From Bdellovibrio sp. (lineage in GTDB: Bacteria > Bdellovibrionota > Bacteriovoracia > Bacteriovoracales > Bacteriovoracaceae), in contig DZBG01000008.1 of the NCBI GenBank assembly GCA_022729855.1, positions 1 through 46,217 on the forward strand: DNA of 46,217 nucleotides, in the 5' to 3' direction. Both the position numbers and the translations under genes were made by a program. The notes beneath the pieces are model-generated. The model ran no database searches and was not told the DNA's origin. It saw only the letters and a program-made list of their open reading frames with translations. Numbering within the stretch: position 1 is the first letter of the stretch; each line of letters begins with the position of its first letter. This document shows positions 25,578-33,799 of the stretch, in pieces.

Positions 25578-26513
25578 TTAGATAGAAATTTCAACTTCTC
25601 CACGTAGACCATTGAGTAGCTCGTGATCTGCACAGGCCTTCTTTCCTTCCAGCTGAATGAATGAAAGTTGAAGAGTTCCATCGGTGCAACCAACAAGAAG
25701 CTGGCCCATATCATTTTTTGTTTTACCGGCAGGAAGTTTTACGTAACTAGGTTCAGCAATAAAAACTTTGAGACGTTTTTTATTTAAGAAACAATAAGTT
25801 CCAGGCCATGGATCAAGAGCCCGGATTTGATTAATAATTTTTTCCATACTCGAGTTGGCAAAATCAAGAAGCCCATCTTCTTTTTTTAGAGTGGGCGCAA
25901 AAGAAACTTTTGTTTCATCTTGAGTTTCAGTGGTTACCTTGCCAGAGATAATTTTTGTTATTAAATCATTCATGGCCAGTGCCGCTTGATACTTAAGTCT
26001 TGTGTAGAGCTGTCCACCATTTTCAGTAGGAGCTATCAAGACAGGATGTGAGTGAACAATTTCACCAGCATCCATTTTTTTCACCATCTTCTGAATTGAG
26101 ACACCAGTATCTTTGTCACCATTAAGAAGGGCGTACTGTATAGGAGCTGCTCCTCGATATTTTGGGAGAAGCGAAGTGTGAATATTAAAGCATCCCATTT
26201 TAGGAGCAGTTAAAACTTTTGATCCCAAAAATTGAGCAAAAGCAAGCACCACCATAAAATCTAAATTTAATTCTGGAAGTTTGCTGAGAAACTCTTCTTC
26301 CTTATTAATATTCTCACATTGAAAAAAAGGAATTTTTTTTGCTTTAGCGTATTCAATGACTTCAGGAGACTTTAATTCCATTCCACGCCCAGCTGGACGA
26401 TCCGGCATTGAAATAACCATAACAAGTTCTATATGGGGATGATTGGCCAGAAGATCTAGAGTCGGAACTGAGAAGTCAGGTGTACCACAATATGCAACTC
26501 TAAATTTTTTCAT
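25578..26513 (-). CDS. fmt: Methionyl-tRNA formyltransferase
   Basis: Transfers a formyl group from 10-formyl-THF to initiator methionyl-tRNA. N-terminal Rossmann-like domain with FNIHTSLLPKYRGAAPIQ near residue 105, including the catalytic Asn, His and the SLLP loop, and the catalytic Asp in KMDAGEIV near 142. The C-terminal OB-fold domain for tRNA binding follows. Length is 311, as usual. Its start ATG overlaps the def stop by one base (TAATG), the classical def-fmt pairing. Confidence 0.98.
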   Translation of the reverse strand: MKKFRVAYCGTPDFSVPTLDLLANHPHIELVMVISMPDRPAGRGMELKSPEVIEYAKAKKIPFFQCENINKEEEFLSKLPELNLDFMVVLAFAQFLGSKVLTAPKMGCFNIHTSLLPKYRGAAPIQYALLNGDKDTGVSIQKMVKKMDAGEIVHSHPVLIAPTENGGQLYTRLKYQAALAMNDLITKIISGKVTTETQDETKVSFAPTLKKEDGLLDFANSSMEKIINQIRALDPWPGTYCFLNKKRLKVFIAEPSYVKLPAGKTKNDMGQLLVGCTDGTLQLSFIQLEGKKACADHELLNGLRGEVEISI

Positions 26514-27085
26514 TAACCGTTCTTCTCTTTTGCAAGTTTCTTTTTATAAAACTGCTTTTTCAAATTTGATAAACGTTCAATAAAGACGACGCCATCAAGA
26601 TGATCATTTTCATGTTGAACACAGATAGCAAAAAGCTCATCTGCTTCCATAGAATGTTTATTACCTTGAAGATCTTGGTAATCTACTTTGATATGTTCAA
26701 AACGTTTTACTTCTTCATAAACACCAGGAACAGAAAGGCATCCTTCCTCATAAAGAATTTTCTCTCCACTACTTTTGATCACAGGGTTAATTAAAACCAT
26801 GGGATTAAAGTTGGTGTAGCGCATTTCTTCTTTCCCATCGGCCGTAGTCACTTCTTCACGGTCATAATCAACATCCATGACAAAAAGACGAATGCTTTTT
26901 CCAATTTGTGGTGCGGCCAAACCAATGCCAGGTGCGTGGTACATGGTATAAAGCATATCCATGACAAGGTTCTCTAAATCCTTATCAAAAACTGTGACTG
27001 GCACAGCAACTTTTGAAAGGACAGGATCAGGATACGTAACGATAGGGAGCAAGGTCCCCTTGAATTCATAATTTTCAATTTTCAT
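26513..27085 (-). CDS. def: Peptide deformylase
   Basis: Removes the N-formyl group from nascent proteins, using a ferrous or zinc ion. The three motifs are GIGLAAPQIG near residue 55, EGCLSVPG near 113 (Cys metal ligand) and QHENDHLDG near 155 (the two His ligands and catalytic Glu). Length is 190. It follows the LptF/LptG-family gene by 31 bp and overlaps fmt by one base. Confidence 0.98.
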   Translation of the reverse strand: MKIENYEFKGTLLPIVTYPDPVLSKVAVPVTVFDKDLENLVMDMLYTMYHAPGIGLAAPQIGKSIRLFVMDVDYDREEVTTADGKEEMRYTNFNPMVLINPVIKSSGEKILYEEGCLSVPGVYEEVKRFEHIKVDYQDLQGNKHSMEADELFAICVQHENDHLDGVVFIERLSNLKKQFYKKKLAKEKNG

Positions 27086-27116
27086 GATGCATTTATAGCA
27101 TGAAATGAGGTGTTAT

Positions 27117-28208
27117 TTAAACTGCCAGTTTCCTATTCTTCCAGAATGTATGGGCCACAAATGCCAAGAAAATACCCGGAATGACGAACACCGCCACGAC
27201 AGCAGGTAAGTTTCCTGAACTTCCATAGGCCACAAGTGAGCTATGGGCCACCCAAAAGGTGATTGTGACTGCCAAAGTGAAAACGACATTTTTCCCAAAT
27301 GAGCTATTTCTTCGATTGGGATTAAACAGGGATGACAGGGGGATAAGAGCAAAAATTAAACATGTGAGAGAGAGGGCGACTTTATTAAGTAAAATCACAT
27401 TAAATTCATTCATATTAATGCCGGTTTTTGAGAGACGGCGCACAAATTCTGATAATTTAAAAAAGCTGAGTGTAGTGAGATCGGCTTCAAACTCACCAAA
27501 ATCTTCTGGAACTTCTTTTAGCCCTAAGATTTTTTCAGGAATATTATAAATTTGAGGAAATCCTACGTTGGCTAGATTAGTTGTTTCCTGAACATTCTTG
27601 AAAATCCACTGACCATTCACAAATTGTGCTTCTTGGGCCTTGGCAATTTTATTTGTTCTGGCCTCATTATCAAACCAAAAGACTTCTATACCTTGAAGTT
27701 TTTTATTAGTTCGGTCAAAAAAATCAAAGGCCGCAAAATAATGTTGTGATTTATACCAAAATTTTCCACCTTCAAGAGTACTCCGTGTGAGGTAGCGTCC
27801 TTCAGATTTTTTACTTTTTTCAATATGCTCACGTTTTACTTTGTTAGCATAGGGTTCAATATAGCCAAGATTAGCAAATTGAAGAATCACCATGCAAAGT
27901 GAACAAATTCCAATAAGAGAATAAATTTTAGTATAAGAATATCCAGCAGCAAGAATCGCAATGAGTTCAGAATGCCCTTTCAATTTATTTATTGAAAAGA
28001 GAGAAGCCACAAGACAACAAATAGGAAGCATTTTTCCCATGAGGTCGGGCATCTTGAGAGAGTATTCTAGGATCACTTGAAGGAAAGCTTTTCCTTGAAG
28101 AAAGCCGTTAATGATATCCCCAGTAGTAATTAGGAGAAAAAGAACCACAAGTGCTGCGATTAAACTTTTAAACCATTCTTTTACAATTAACTGAGAGAGA
28201 ATCAACAT
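27117..28208 (-). CDS. LptF/LptG family permease (YjgP/YjgQ)
   Basis: Inner-membrane part of the LptB2FGC transporter that lifts lipopolysaccharide from the membrane into the periplasmic bridge. The N-terminal segments (about residues 14-35, 45-75, 95-120) and the C-terminal ones (about 285-360) flank a periplasmic beta-jellyroll. The motif GHSELIAILAAGYS near residue 77 is the family hallmark. Only one of the two paralogues is in this window, and sequence alone does not let me decide firmly between LptF and LptG; the C-terminal part favours LptG. It overlaps the upstream CFI-box gene by 7 bp. Confidence 0.92.
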   Translation of the reverse strand: MLILSQLIVKEWFKSLIAALVVLFLLITTGDIINGFLQGKAFLQVILEYSLKMPDLMGKMLPICCLVASLFSINKLKGHSELIAILAAGYSYTKIYSLIGICSLCMVILQFANLGYIEPYANKVKREHIEKSKKSEGRYLTRSTLEGGKFWYKSQHYFAAFDFFDRTNKKLQGIEVFWFDNEARTNKIAKAQEAQFVNGQWIFKNVQETTNLANVGFPQIYNIPEKILGLKEVPEDFGEFEADLTTLSFFKLSEFVRRLSKTGINMNEFNVILLNKVALSLTCLIFALIPLSSLFNPNRRNSSFGKNVVFTLAVTITFWVAHSSLVAYGSSGNLPAVVAVFVIPGIFLAFVAHTFWKNRKLAV

Positions 28209-28930
28209 GATTTAAGTATATGGGGCAATATGAATTTAGCAACCATGCGGAGTGAGAATTTGATTGGTAAGATAAAAAAAGATGAAATCCGAGGGTATTC
28301 TTCACAAGTTTTAATAAGTTTTGGAGAAAAGGCATAATAATACTGAACGAATTTATGTCCTAGTGAGTAATCGAGCATCCATTCTTTAAAGCTACGGAAA
28401 TCTTGAGTTATCTGATGTGTTTCACCATAACAATGAGTGACCACAAAACACTTCTTCGATTGAATATAAATCTGATGATAAGCATTTTGAAAATCTCCCA
28501 TTAGTTTTAGGCGAGATTTTTTTACGTATTTACGAATGAGTTCAGAATTTACAACTTGATAAGGTTGATTCGCACTAAAGTGAACAAATCGATCTAGACA
28601 GCGCTTGGCCTCATCGTGAAACTTATCACTTGAATCATAGATTCTTGCGAGTTCAAAATAAATATGGCTAATCATCAGCATTTCAGTGAGATCAGTTTTA
28701 GGGTTAAATTTATCAGTTGAGAGAGAGTAGATATCTTTACAATCCAAAACTTCTGCTTGAATTTCAAGATACTCGGTATACTTTTTTACGGCATTTCCGT
28801 AGTCACCTAAATCAAATGATTCTTTTCCAAACTTAGCGATAGTAATTCGATTCTCAAACTTATGTTTAAGAATAAGCTTTCTTTCACGTTCTTCACGTGT
28901 CAATTTGGCTTTGTTGGTAAGACTTGTCAT
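28202..28930 (-). CDS. TPR-like protein ending in a CFI-box-like segment
   Basis: 242 residues with no signal peptide. Residues about 30-120 have TPR-like helices (FDLGDYGNAVKKYTEYLE and a second pair). The C-terminal third begins CFVVTHCYG at about residue 160, continues with FRSFKEWML, GHKFVQYYYAFSPKL and a hydrophobic end. This is a variant of the CFIATAAYG motif followed by a conserved hydrophobic helix pattern seen in many deltaproteobacterial and Bdellovibrionota proteins, whose role is unknown to me; three alanines of the motif are replaced. It sits between the barrel gene and the lpt gene, which suggests an envelope role. This motif recognition is from memory. Confidence 0.8.
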   Translation of the reverse strand: MTSLTNKAKLTREERERKLILKHKFENRITIAKFGKESFDLGDYGNAVKKYTEYLEIQAEVLDCKDIYSLSTDKFNPKTDLTEMLMISHIYFELARIYDSSDKFHDEAKRCLDRFVHFSANQPYQVVNSELIRKYVKKSRLKLMGDFQNAYHQIYIQSKKCFVVTHCYGETHQITQDFRSFKEWMLDYSLGHKFVQYYYAFSPKLIKTCEEYPRISSFFILPIKFSLRMVAKFILPHILKSC

Positions 28931-28949
28931 AGAAGCTGTGTCGGTCTTT

Positions 28950-29852
28950 TTAGAACTGAACTACAGCTGAAAGAGTTGTATCCACGATTTTTTCTTTCTC
29001 GTAAAGATAAGTGTTTTTATCTGACATTCTGTCTGAATACTTTTGAGCGAATTCAACACCTAACTTAGGCCCAATCCAGCTCACACCCCATCCTGTCCCT
29101 TGATAAAAAGTAATATGGTCATAAAATTTACCGGCGCGAATAAAGAAGTCGCTAAAAAGGTTGAGTTGGACTGCGGCACGCCAGAGATAACGGCTTTGGT
29201 AGCTTCTTGAAGGTTGGATTCCTCCATCGGCCGTTAAAAGTAATTTTTGAGTAATACCATATTGGAATCCTCCAAGAAAGCGATCGTCACCCTTGTTTGC
29301 ATTAAGGGGATCGACAATAACAGCTCCCAGAGTGAGGTCTTCAGAGACAATAGTGGTGGTTCCGATGACGACTTGATGAAAAGTTTTGTGTTTTTTAGAG
29401 CTATAGAATTCAGGTCTCTCATCTTGAGTATAACGGTAGAGAACACCCACTGATGTATTTTTTCCTGTCATACTGGCGCCGTGAAGTGTGTATCTCGTTC
29501 TGTTGAATCCATTTTCTTTTTGATTTTGGTAACTCACGCCACCTTTAACACTACCTGAGTGATCGGCCGCAAATGCTGCCTGTGTTCTTGGGTTTCCCCA
29601 TTTTCTGTCGGTATTATTCTTACGAGCATCATTCTCATTTTTAAGAGATACTGTAGTGTTTTGATATGATAATCCTGATCCATCAAAAAAAGCTGAAGAT
29701 GCGGGGTTGAGGATGGCCCCTTCTGTCATTAAAATAGAGGCCACACCAGTTCCGGCAGAAGAATTGAGCCGTGCAGTTTGGAGATCACGGATTTGTGCCC
29801 AAGTTGAAGAAATAATGAGAACATTGAAAAAACAAATTAATAATAAACGCAT
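28950..29852 (-). CDS. Outer-membrane beta-barrel protein, unknown function
   Basis: 300 residues. Signal peptide at 1-19 (core LLLICFFNVLIISS, cleavage after TWA). The N-terminal motif GTGVASILMTEGAILNPASSAFF resembles the NPA segment of PorV/FadL-like barrels. The rest alternates amphipathic strands and ends in Phe (SAVVQF), expected for BAM recognition. It is the first gene of the minus-strand operon leading to lptG, def, fmt, rpe and hutH, and lies 43 bp from the divergent galU. Substrate or role is unknown. Confidence 0.82.
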   Translation of the reverse strand: MRLLLICFFNVLIISSTWAQIRDLQTARLNSSAGTGVASILMTEGAILNPASSAFFDGSGLSYQNTTVSLKNENDARKNNTDRKWGNPRTQAAFAADHSGSVKGGVSYQNQKENGFNRTRYTLHGASMTGKNTSVGVLYRYTQDERPEFYSSKKHKTFHQVVIGTTTIVSEDLTLGAVIVDPLNANKGDDRFLGGFQYGITQKLLLTADGGIQPSRSYQSRYLWRAAVQLNLFSDFFIRAGKFYDHITFYQGTGWGVSWIGPKLGVEFAQKYSDRMSDKNTYLYEKEKIVDTTLSAVVQF

Positions 29853-29895
29853 ATAAAAAAACTATAGAAAGAATGATTATCACACAAGGACTTTC

Positions 29896-30780
29896 ATGAA
29901 AATTCGTAAGGCGATTATACCAATTGCAGGAAAAGGAACTAGATTCTTACCCGCAACCAAAGAAATCGCTAAAGAGATCATCCCCATTATCAATGTTCCA
30001 ATGATTCATTATATCGTTGAGGAAGCTGTTAATGCAGGTGTTGAGCAAATTATATTTGTAACTTCCTCAGGAAAGTACTCAGTAGAAGATTATTTTGACC
30101 GTAATCAAGAGCTTGAAGCTTTTTTAGAAAGAAATAATAAAACAAAAGAACTTGAGCTTATAAAAAGAATTGGTTCAATGGTTTCAGTGACAAGTGTTCG
30201 CCAAAAAGAACAATTGGGTCTTGGCCACGCTGTTCTAATGGCCAAAGAGATGATCGGTAATGAGCCCTTTGCTGTTCTTTTAGGTGATGATATTGTGATT
30301 AATGATATTCCTGCCATTAGGCAGCTAATGAATGTTTCAGAAGAAAATCATGGAGCCGCAGTCATTGGAGTCATGGAAGTTCCCCCTGAGGACACTTCAA
30401 AATACGGGATTGTGAAAGGTGATTTTATTACTGACAGAACCCTTAGAATGACTGGAATGGTAGAGAAGCCAAGTTCTAAAGATGCACCAACAAACCTTGC
30501 AACACCCGGAAGATATATTTTAACTCCTGAGATCTTTTCTATCTTAGAGAAAATTCCTAGAGGGGCAGGGAATGAGTATCAGCTCACTGATGCCATTAAC
30601 GTTTTATGCCAAAAGAAAGATGTTTTTGCTCACAAGTTTATTGGTGAGAGATTTGATACTGGAAATGTTCATGGATATCTAGATGCAACCATTGATTTTG
30701 CGCTTAAAAATCCTGAAACCAGAGATCAGATGATTAGCTCTATTCGTACAAGACTTAACAAATATGGAATTACATTATGA
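29896..30780 (+). CDS. galU: UTP-glucose-1-phosphate uridylyltransferase
   Basis: Makes UDP-glucose from UTP and glucose 1-phosphate, feeding envelope polysaccharide and LPS synthesis. The nucleotide-binding GKGTRFLPATKEIAKE near residue 12, the LGDDIV metal motif near 131, VEKP near 197 and GNEYQLTDAI near 234 match GalU. Length is 294. The signature differs slightly from the common LGTRFLPATKAQPKEM, but this is within family variation. Its stop overlaps the start of the next gene (ATGA). Confidence 0.96.
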   Translation: MKIRKAIIPIAGKGTRFLPATKEIAKEIIPIINVPMIHYIVEEAVNAGVEQIIFVTSSGKYSVEDYFDRNQELEAFLERNNKTKELELIKRIGSMVSVTSVRQKEQLGLGHAVLMAKEMIGNEPFAVLLGDDIVINDIPAIRQLMNVSEENHGAAVIGVMEVPPEDTSKYGIVKGDFITDRTLRMTGMVEKPSSKDAPTNLATPGRYILTPEIFSILEKIPRGAGNEYQLTDAINVLCQKKDVFAHKFIGERFDTGNVHGYLDATIDFALKNPETRDQMISSIRTRLNKYGITL

Positions 30781-31718
30781 AAATATTACTTCTCTCTCTC
30801 TTTATAACAACTTCGGCCCTGGCCTATACGCCAACAGTAGAATCACTTTTTCGTCATGGTTCAAATCCTGATGTGACAACTTCGGCACTTAATCTTTCTT
30901 TTTCGGTGAAAGATTTGGCGAATGTTGAAAACACTAGTTTTTATAAAATTTATTTTGATGTCTTTGATTCGAAAACTTTAAAGTTTTCGCAAACCGCTTA
31001 TAACCAAGATTCATTCTCTGAAGGATCACTCCTTGGAAAAATTTATTATTCTCAGTTAAGCCCACTGAGTTTTAAGTCGCAGTCAGTTGATCGTGGTCTG
31101 TTTTATTCTCTTATCCATTCTATCATTCTTAATGACGGTGGGTTTCTCATTGAATACTTAAAACTTCACAACGTTCCAGTGAAGACAAACTCAGAAATTT
31201 TAAACTCAGATAAAATTAATCTGATGAAAGATTATAAAAATTATCTCCGTTCAATTAACAATGATCGCTCACTTAAAAAAACTCTCGTTTCTCCTTTGAA
31301 ACCAGAAAATGATCAGGCTCAAGAAAGGGCCAATCGCCTTATGAAAGAGCCAATGTATCTCGATGCTGATCAAGTCAAACTTTCAAGTTATGAAGGGAAA
31401 CCTGCTTGGTTAGTTATTGCTGGTGAGTTTCAGGCCTATGTTTCATATGAAGAGAGACGTCCGCTCAGTGTTAGGTTTAAAACAAGTGCAGGCGAAGTGA
31501 CAATTCAGTGCTTAGATTATTGGAGACCAGATGCGGCCCATGCTGTTCCTAAAAAACTTATTATTAAAACGAGTAAGGGTGAAACTTATCAAGTTGAAAC
31601 TCTTTCATTGAGATATTATAACGAAAAAGAAGAAGACCTTATTAAGCGTCTTCGTCATTGGGATGAAATTCTTAAAACGCCAAAGGATCAGCCTTTACGT
31701 CCAGATTTTCTTTTTTAA
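30777..31718 (+). CDS. Secreted protein, unknown function
   Basis: 313 residues with a signal peptide (core LLLSLFITTSALA, cleavage near residue 16). The mature part holds two predominantly alpha or mixed regions and a C-terminal beta-rich part (residues about 200-290), with one cysteine. I recognise no family. The start ATG overlaps the galU stop (ATGA) and the gene ends 3 bp before priA, so it is translationally coupled in the galU-priA operon. Confidence 0.82.
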   Translation: MKILLLSLFITTSALAYTPTVESLFRHGSNPDVTTSALNLSFSVKDLANVENTSFYKIYFDVFDSKTLKFSQTAYNQDSFSEGSLLGKIYYSQLSPLSFKSQSVDRGLFYSLIHSIILNDGGFLIEYLKLHNVPVKTNSEILNSDKINLMKDYKNYLRSINNDRSLKKTLVSPLKPENDQAQERANRLMKEPMYLDADQVKLSSYEGKPAWLVIAGEFQAYVSYEERRPLSVRFKTSAGEVTIQCLDYWRPDAAHAVPKKLIIKTSKGETYQVETLSLRYYNEKEEDLIKRLRHWDEILKTPKDQPLRPDFLF

Positions 31719-31721
31719 TTA

Positions 31722-33731
31722 ATGCAAGTTGTTCGAGTCGCAGTAAATTTTCCTCAAAAAAACTCGGGGCTTCTTTATCATGTGGAAGCTCCTCCTTTGC
31801 TTGAAGTTGGTCAGGTGGTGGAAGTTCCCCTAGGGAAGAGAAGCGCCTTGGGTTGTGTTATTGGTGTTCAAGAAGAGAACTCAGAAGAATACAAATCAAC
31901 TCCAAGAGAGAAAATAAAATCCATCAAAGAAGTCATGAAGGATTGGGTGTTAAGTTCTGATGAACTCAAGCTCTATGACTGGATGGCCCAGTACTACCAC
32001 TATGCCTTGGGCCAGCTTATTTTTGACTGCGCTCCTAATCACCTCAAAAGACCACGCACAGTCCAAGTCAGAGTTGGGGATAATAAAGAACTTAAAATCT
32101 CTCCTAATTCTGAACAGCAAAATGTAATTGATAAAGTAATTGCCTCACAAGCTGGTTTTAGGCGCTTTCTTATTCATGGTGTAACAGGCAGTGGTAAAAC
32201 ACTTATTTATTTAAAGCTCATTCAAAATGCGATTAAGAATAAGAAAAACGTCATGTTTCTTATTCCTGAAATAAATCTGACTCCTCAATTAATTGATACT
32301 TTTGCTGAATATCTTGATTGTGAAATTTTTGCTTATCACTCGGAACTATCTGATTCAGAAAAATTTATGATGTGGAAGCGTGCACAGGATAATACATCTC
32401 CGGCACTTTTTCTTGGAGTACGTAGTTCTGTTTTTCTACCGGTGAAAGACCTCGGCATTATTATTATTGATGAGGAACATGATACTTCATTTAAACAAGA
32501 AGATCGTTGTCCATACAATGCCAGAGATGTGGCCACAAAAAAGGCACAGCTTCATCAAGTTCCAATTATTATGGGATCGGCCACTCCATCAGTTGAAAAC
32601 TATGCTCAGTTTCATAAACCTGAAAATAAAGAGTTTCTTTTTGAACTAAAAAATAGAGCGGGTAATGCTTTTCTTCCTAAAATTGAACTTATTGATGCAC
32701 GCTCAGATAAATCGGATGAAAATCAGGGACTCTGGCCTTTGGTTCCCAAAGCAAAAGAGGCCCTTGCTGAAGCTCTAGCAAAAGGAGAGCAGGCCCTCGT
32801 TTTTGTAAACAGACTTGGTTTTGCTAATTTTCTTCAATGTAAAGAATGTGGACATCAATTTAATTGTCCTAATTGTGCTATCACTCTTCGTTATTATAAA
32901 AAGAAAAATCAATTGGCCTGTCACCATTGTGACTACAAAATCTCAATGCCAAATCAGTGTGGTGCCTGTGGATGCATGACCTTGATGCAAAAGGGGTTTG
33001 GAACAGAAAAAGTTCAAGAAGTTTTACAGGGTGTTTTCCCTGATAAGAAAATTGAACGCTTTGACCGCGAAGATATAAAAAACTTTAAGCAGCTTGAAGA
33101 GCGCTTAGGTAATTTTCATAATGGAAATATTGATATTCTCGTTGGAACACAAATGCTCTCAAAGGGTCATAATTTTGAGAGAGTGAAATTGGTTCTAGTC
33201 CTAGGAATTGATGGACAACTTAATTTTCCAGACTTTAGATCACCGGAGAGAGTCTATCAAACTGTGACTCAGGTTGCAGGGAGATCAGGACGCTATTCGC
33301 AAGATGGTAAAGTTGTGATTCAAACTTTTAATCCAGACTCCCCACTATTTTTAACCATTGAGAAACACGAGTTTCATCAATTTTATACAGATGAACTCGA
33401 GATTAGACATCTGTGTGATTGTCCCCCTTTTAAAAGATTAGTGATGATTCATTTTTCATCGCGCTTTCAAGATCGATTGATTACCCATATGAACCAGAAT
33501 GTGGGGCCCATCATGCAGCAGCTGATTACTAAAAATTTTAATCAAGTTCATTTATTGGGCCCACGTCCCGCCTTCATCGAAAAAAAATCAGGGCAGTTTA
33601 CTTGGTCCCTTTTATTAAAGACTGAGGACTTAAGTCAGCTTCATAACTTACTAAAAACATTCGAAAGTAATTACAGGGTTCCCTCGGGAATTAGTTATAA
33701 GATAGACGTAGATCCTTATACACTCATGTAA
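31722..33731 (+). CDS. priA: Primosomal protein N', replication restart helicase
   Basis: Superfamily 2 helicase that reloads the replisome at stalled forks. Walker A is GVTGSGKT near residue 152, the DEEH box is in IIIDEEHD near 250, and TQMLSKGHNF and QVAGRSGR in the C-terminal half are helicase motifs V and VI. Eight cysteines in CKECGHQFNCPNC and CHHCDY...CGAC form the two zinc sites. Length 669 is slightly below E. coli's 732. No clear Shine-Dalgarno site precedes the ATG; coupling to the gene 3 bp upstream probably helps. Confidence 0.97.
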   Translation: MQVVRVAVNFPQKNSGLLYHVEAPPLLEVGQVVEVPLGKRSALGCVIGVQEENSEEYKSTPREKIKSIKEVMKDWVLSSDELKLYDWMAQYYHYALGQLIFDCAPNHLKRPRTVQVRVGDNKELKISPNSEQQNVIDKVIASQAGFRRFLIHGVTGSGKTLIYLKLIQNAIKNKKNVMFLIPEINLTPQLIDTFAEYLDCEIFAYHSELSDSEKFMMWKRAQDNTSPALFLGVRSSVFLPVKDLGIIIIDEEHDTSFKQEDRCPYNARDVATKKAQLHQVPIIMGSATPSVENYAQFHKPENKEFLFELKNRAGNAFLPKIELIDARSDKSDENQGLWPLVPKAKEALAEALAKGEQALVFVNRLGFANFLQCKECGHQFNCPNCAITLRYYKKKNQLACHHCDYKISMPNQCGACGCMTLMQKGFGTEKVQEVLQGVFPDKKIERFDREDIKNFKQLEERLGNFHNGNIDILVGTQMLSKGHNFERVKLVLVLGIDGQLNFPDFRSPERVYQTVTQVAGRSGRYSQDGKVVIQTFNPDSPLFLTIEKHEFHQFYTDELEIRHLCDCPPFKRLVMIHFSSRFQDRLITHMNQNVGPIMQQLITKNFNQVHLLGPRPAFIEKKSGQFTWSLLLKTEDLSQLHNLLKTFESNYRVPSGISYKIDVDPYTLM

Positions 33732-33799
33732 TTCTCAAGTTTTAATGCTTACCCACCGACAAGACCTTGAGTCAGGTTTTATCTGTATAAGGGTATGTT

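Noticed and set aside
33733-33778. CTCAAG...CTTGAG inverted repeat before the 33800 gene
   Set aside because: Six-base arms with about 26 bases between are expected by chance and no T tract follows.
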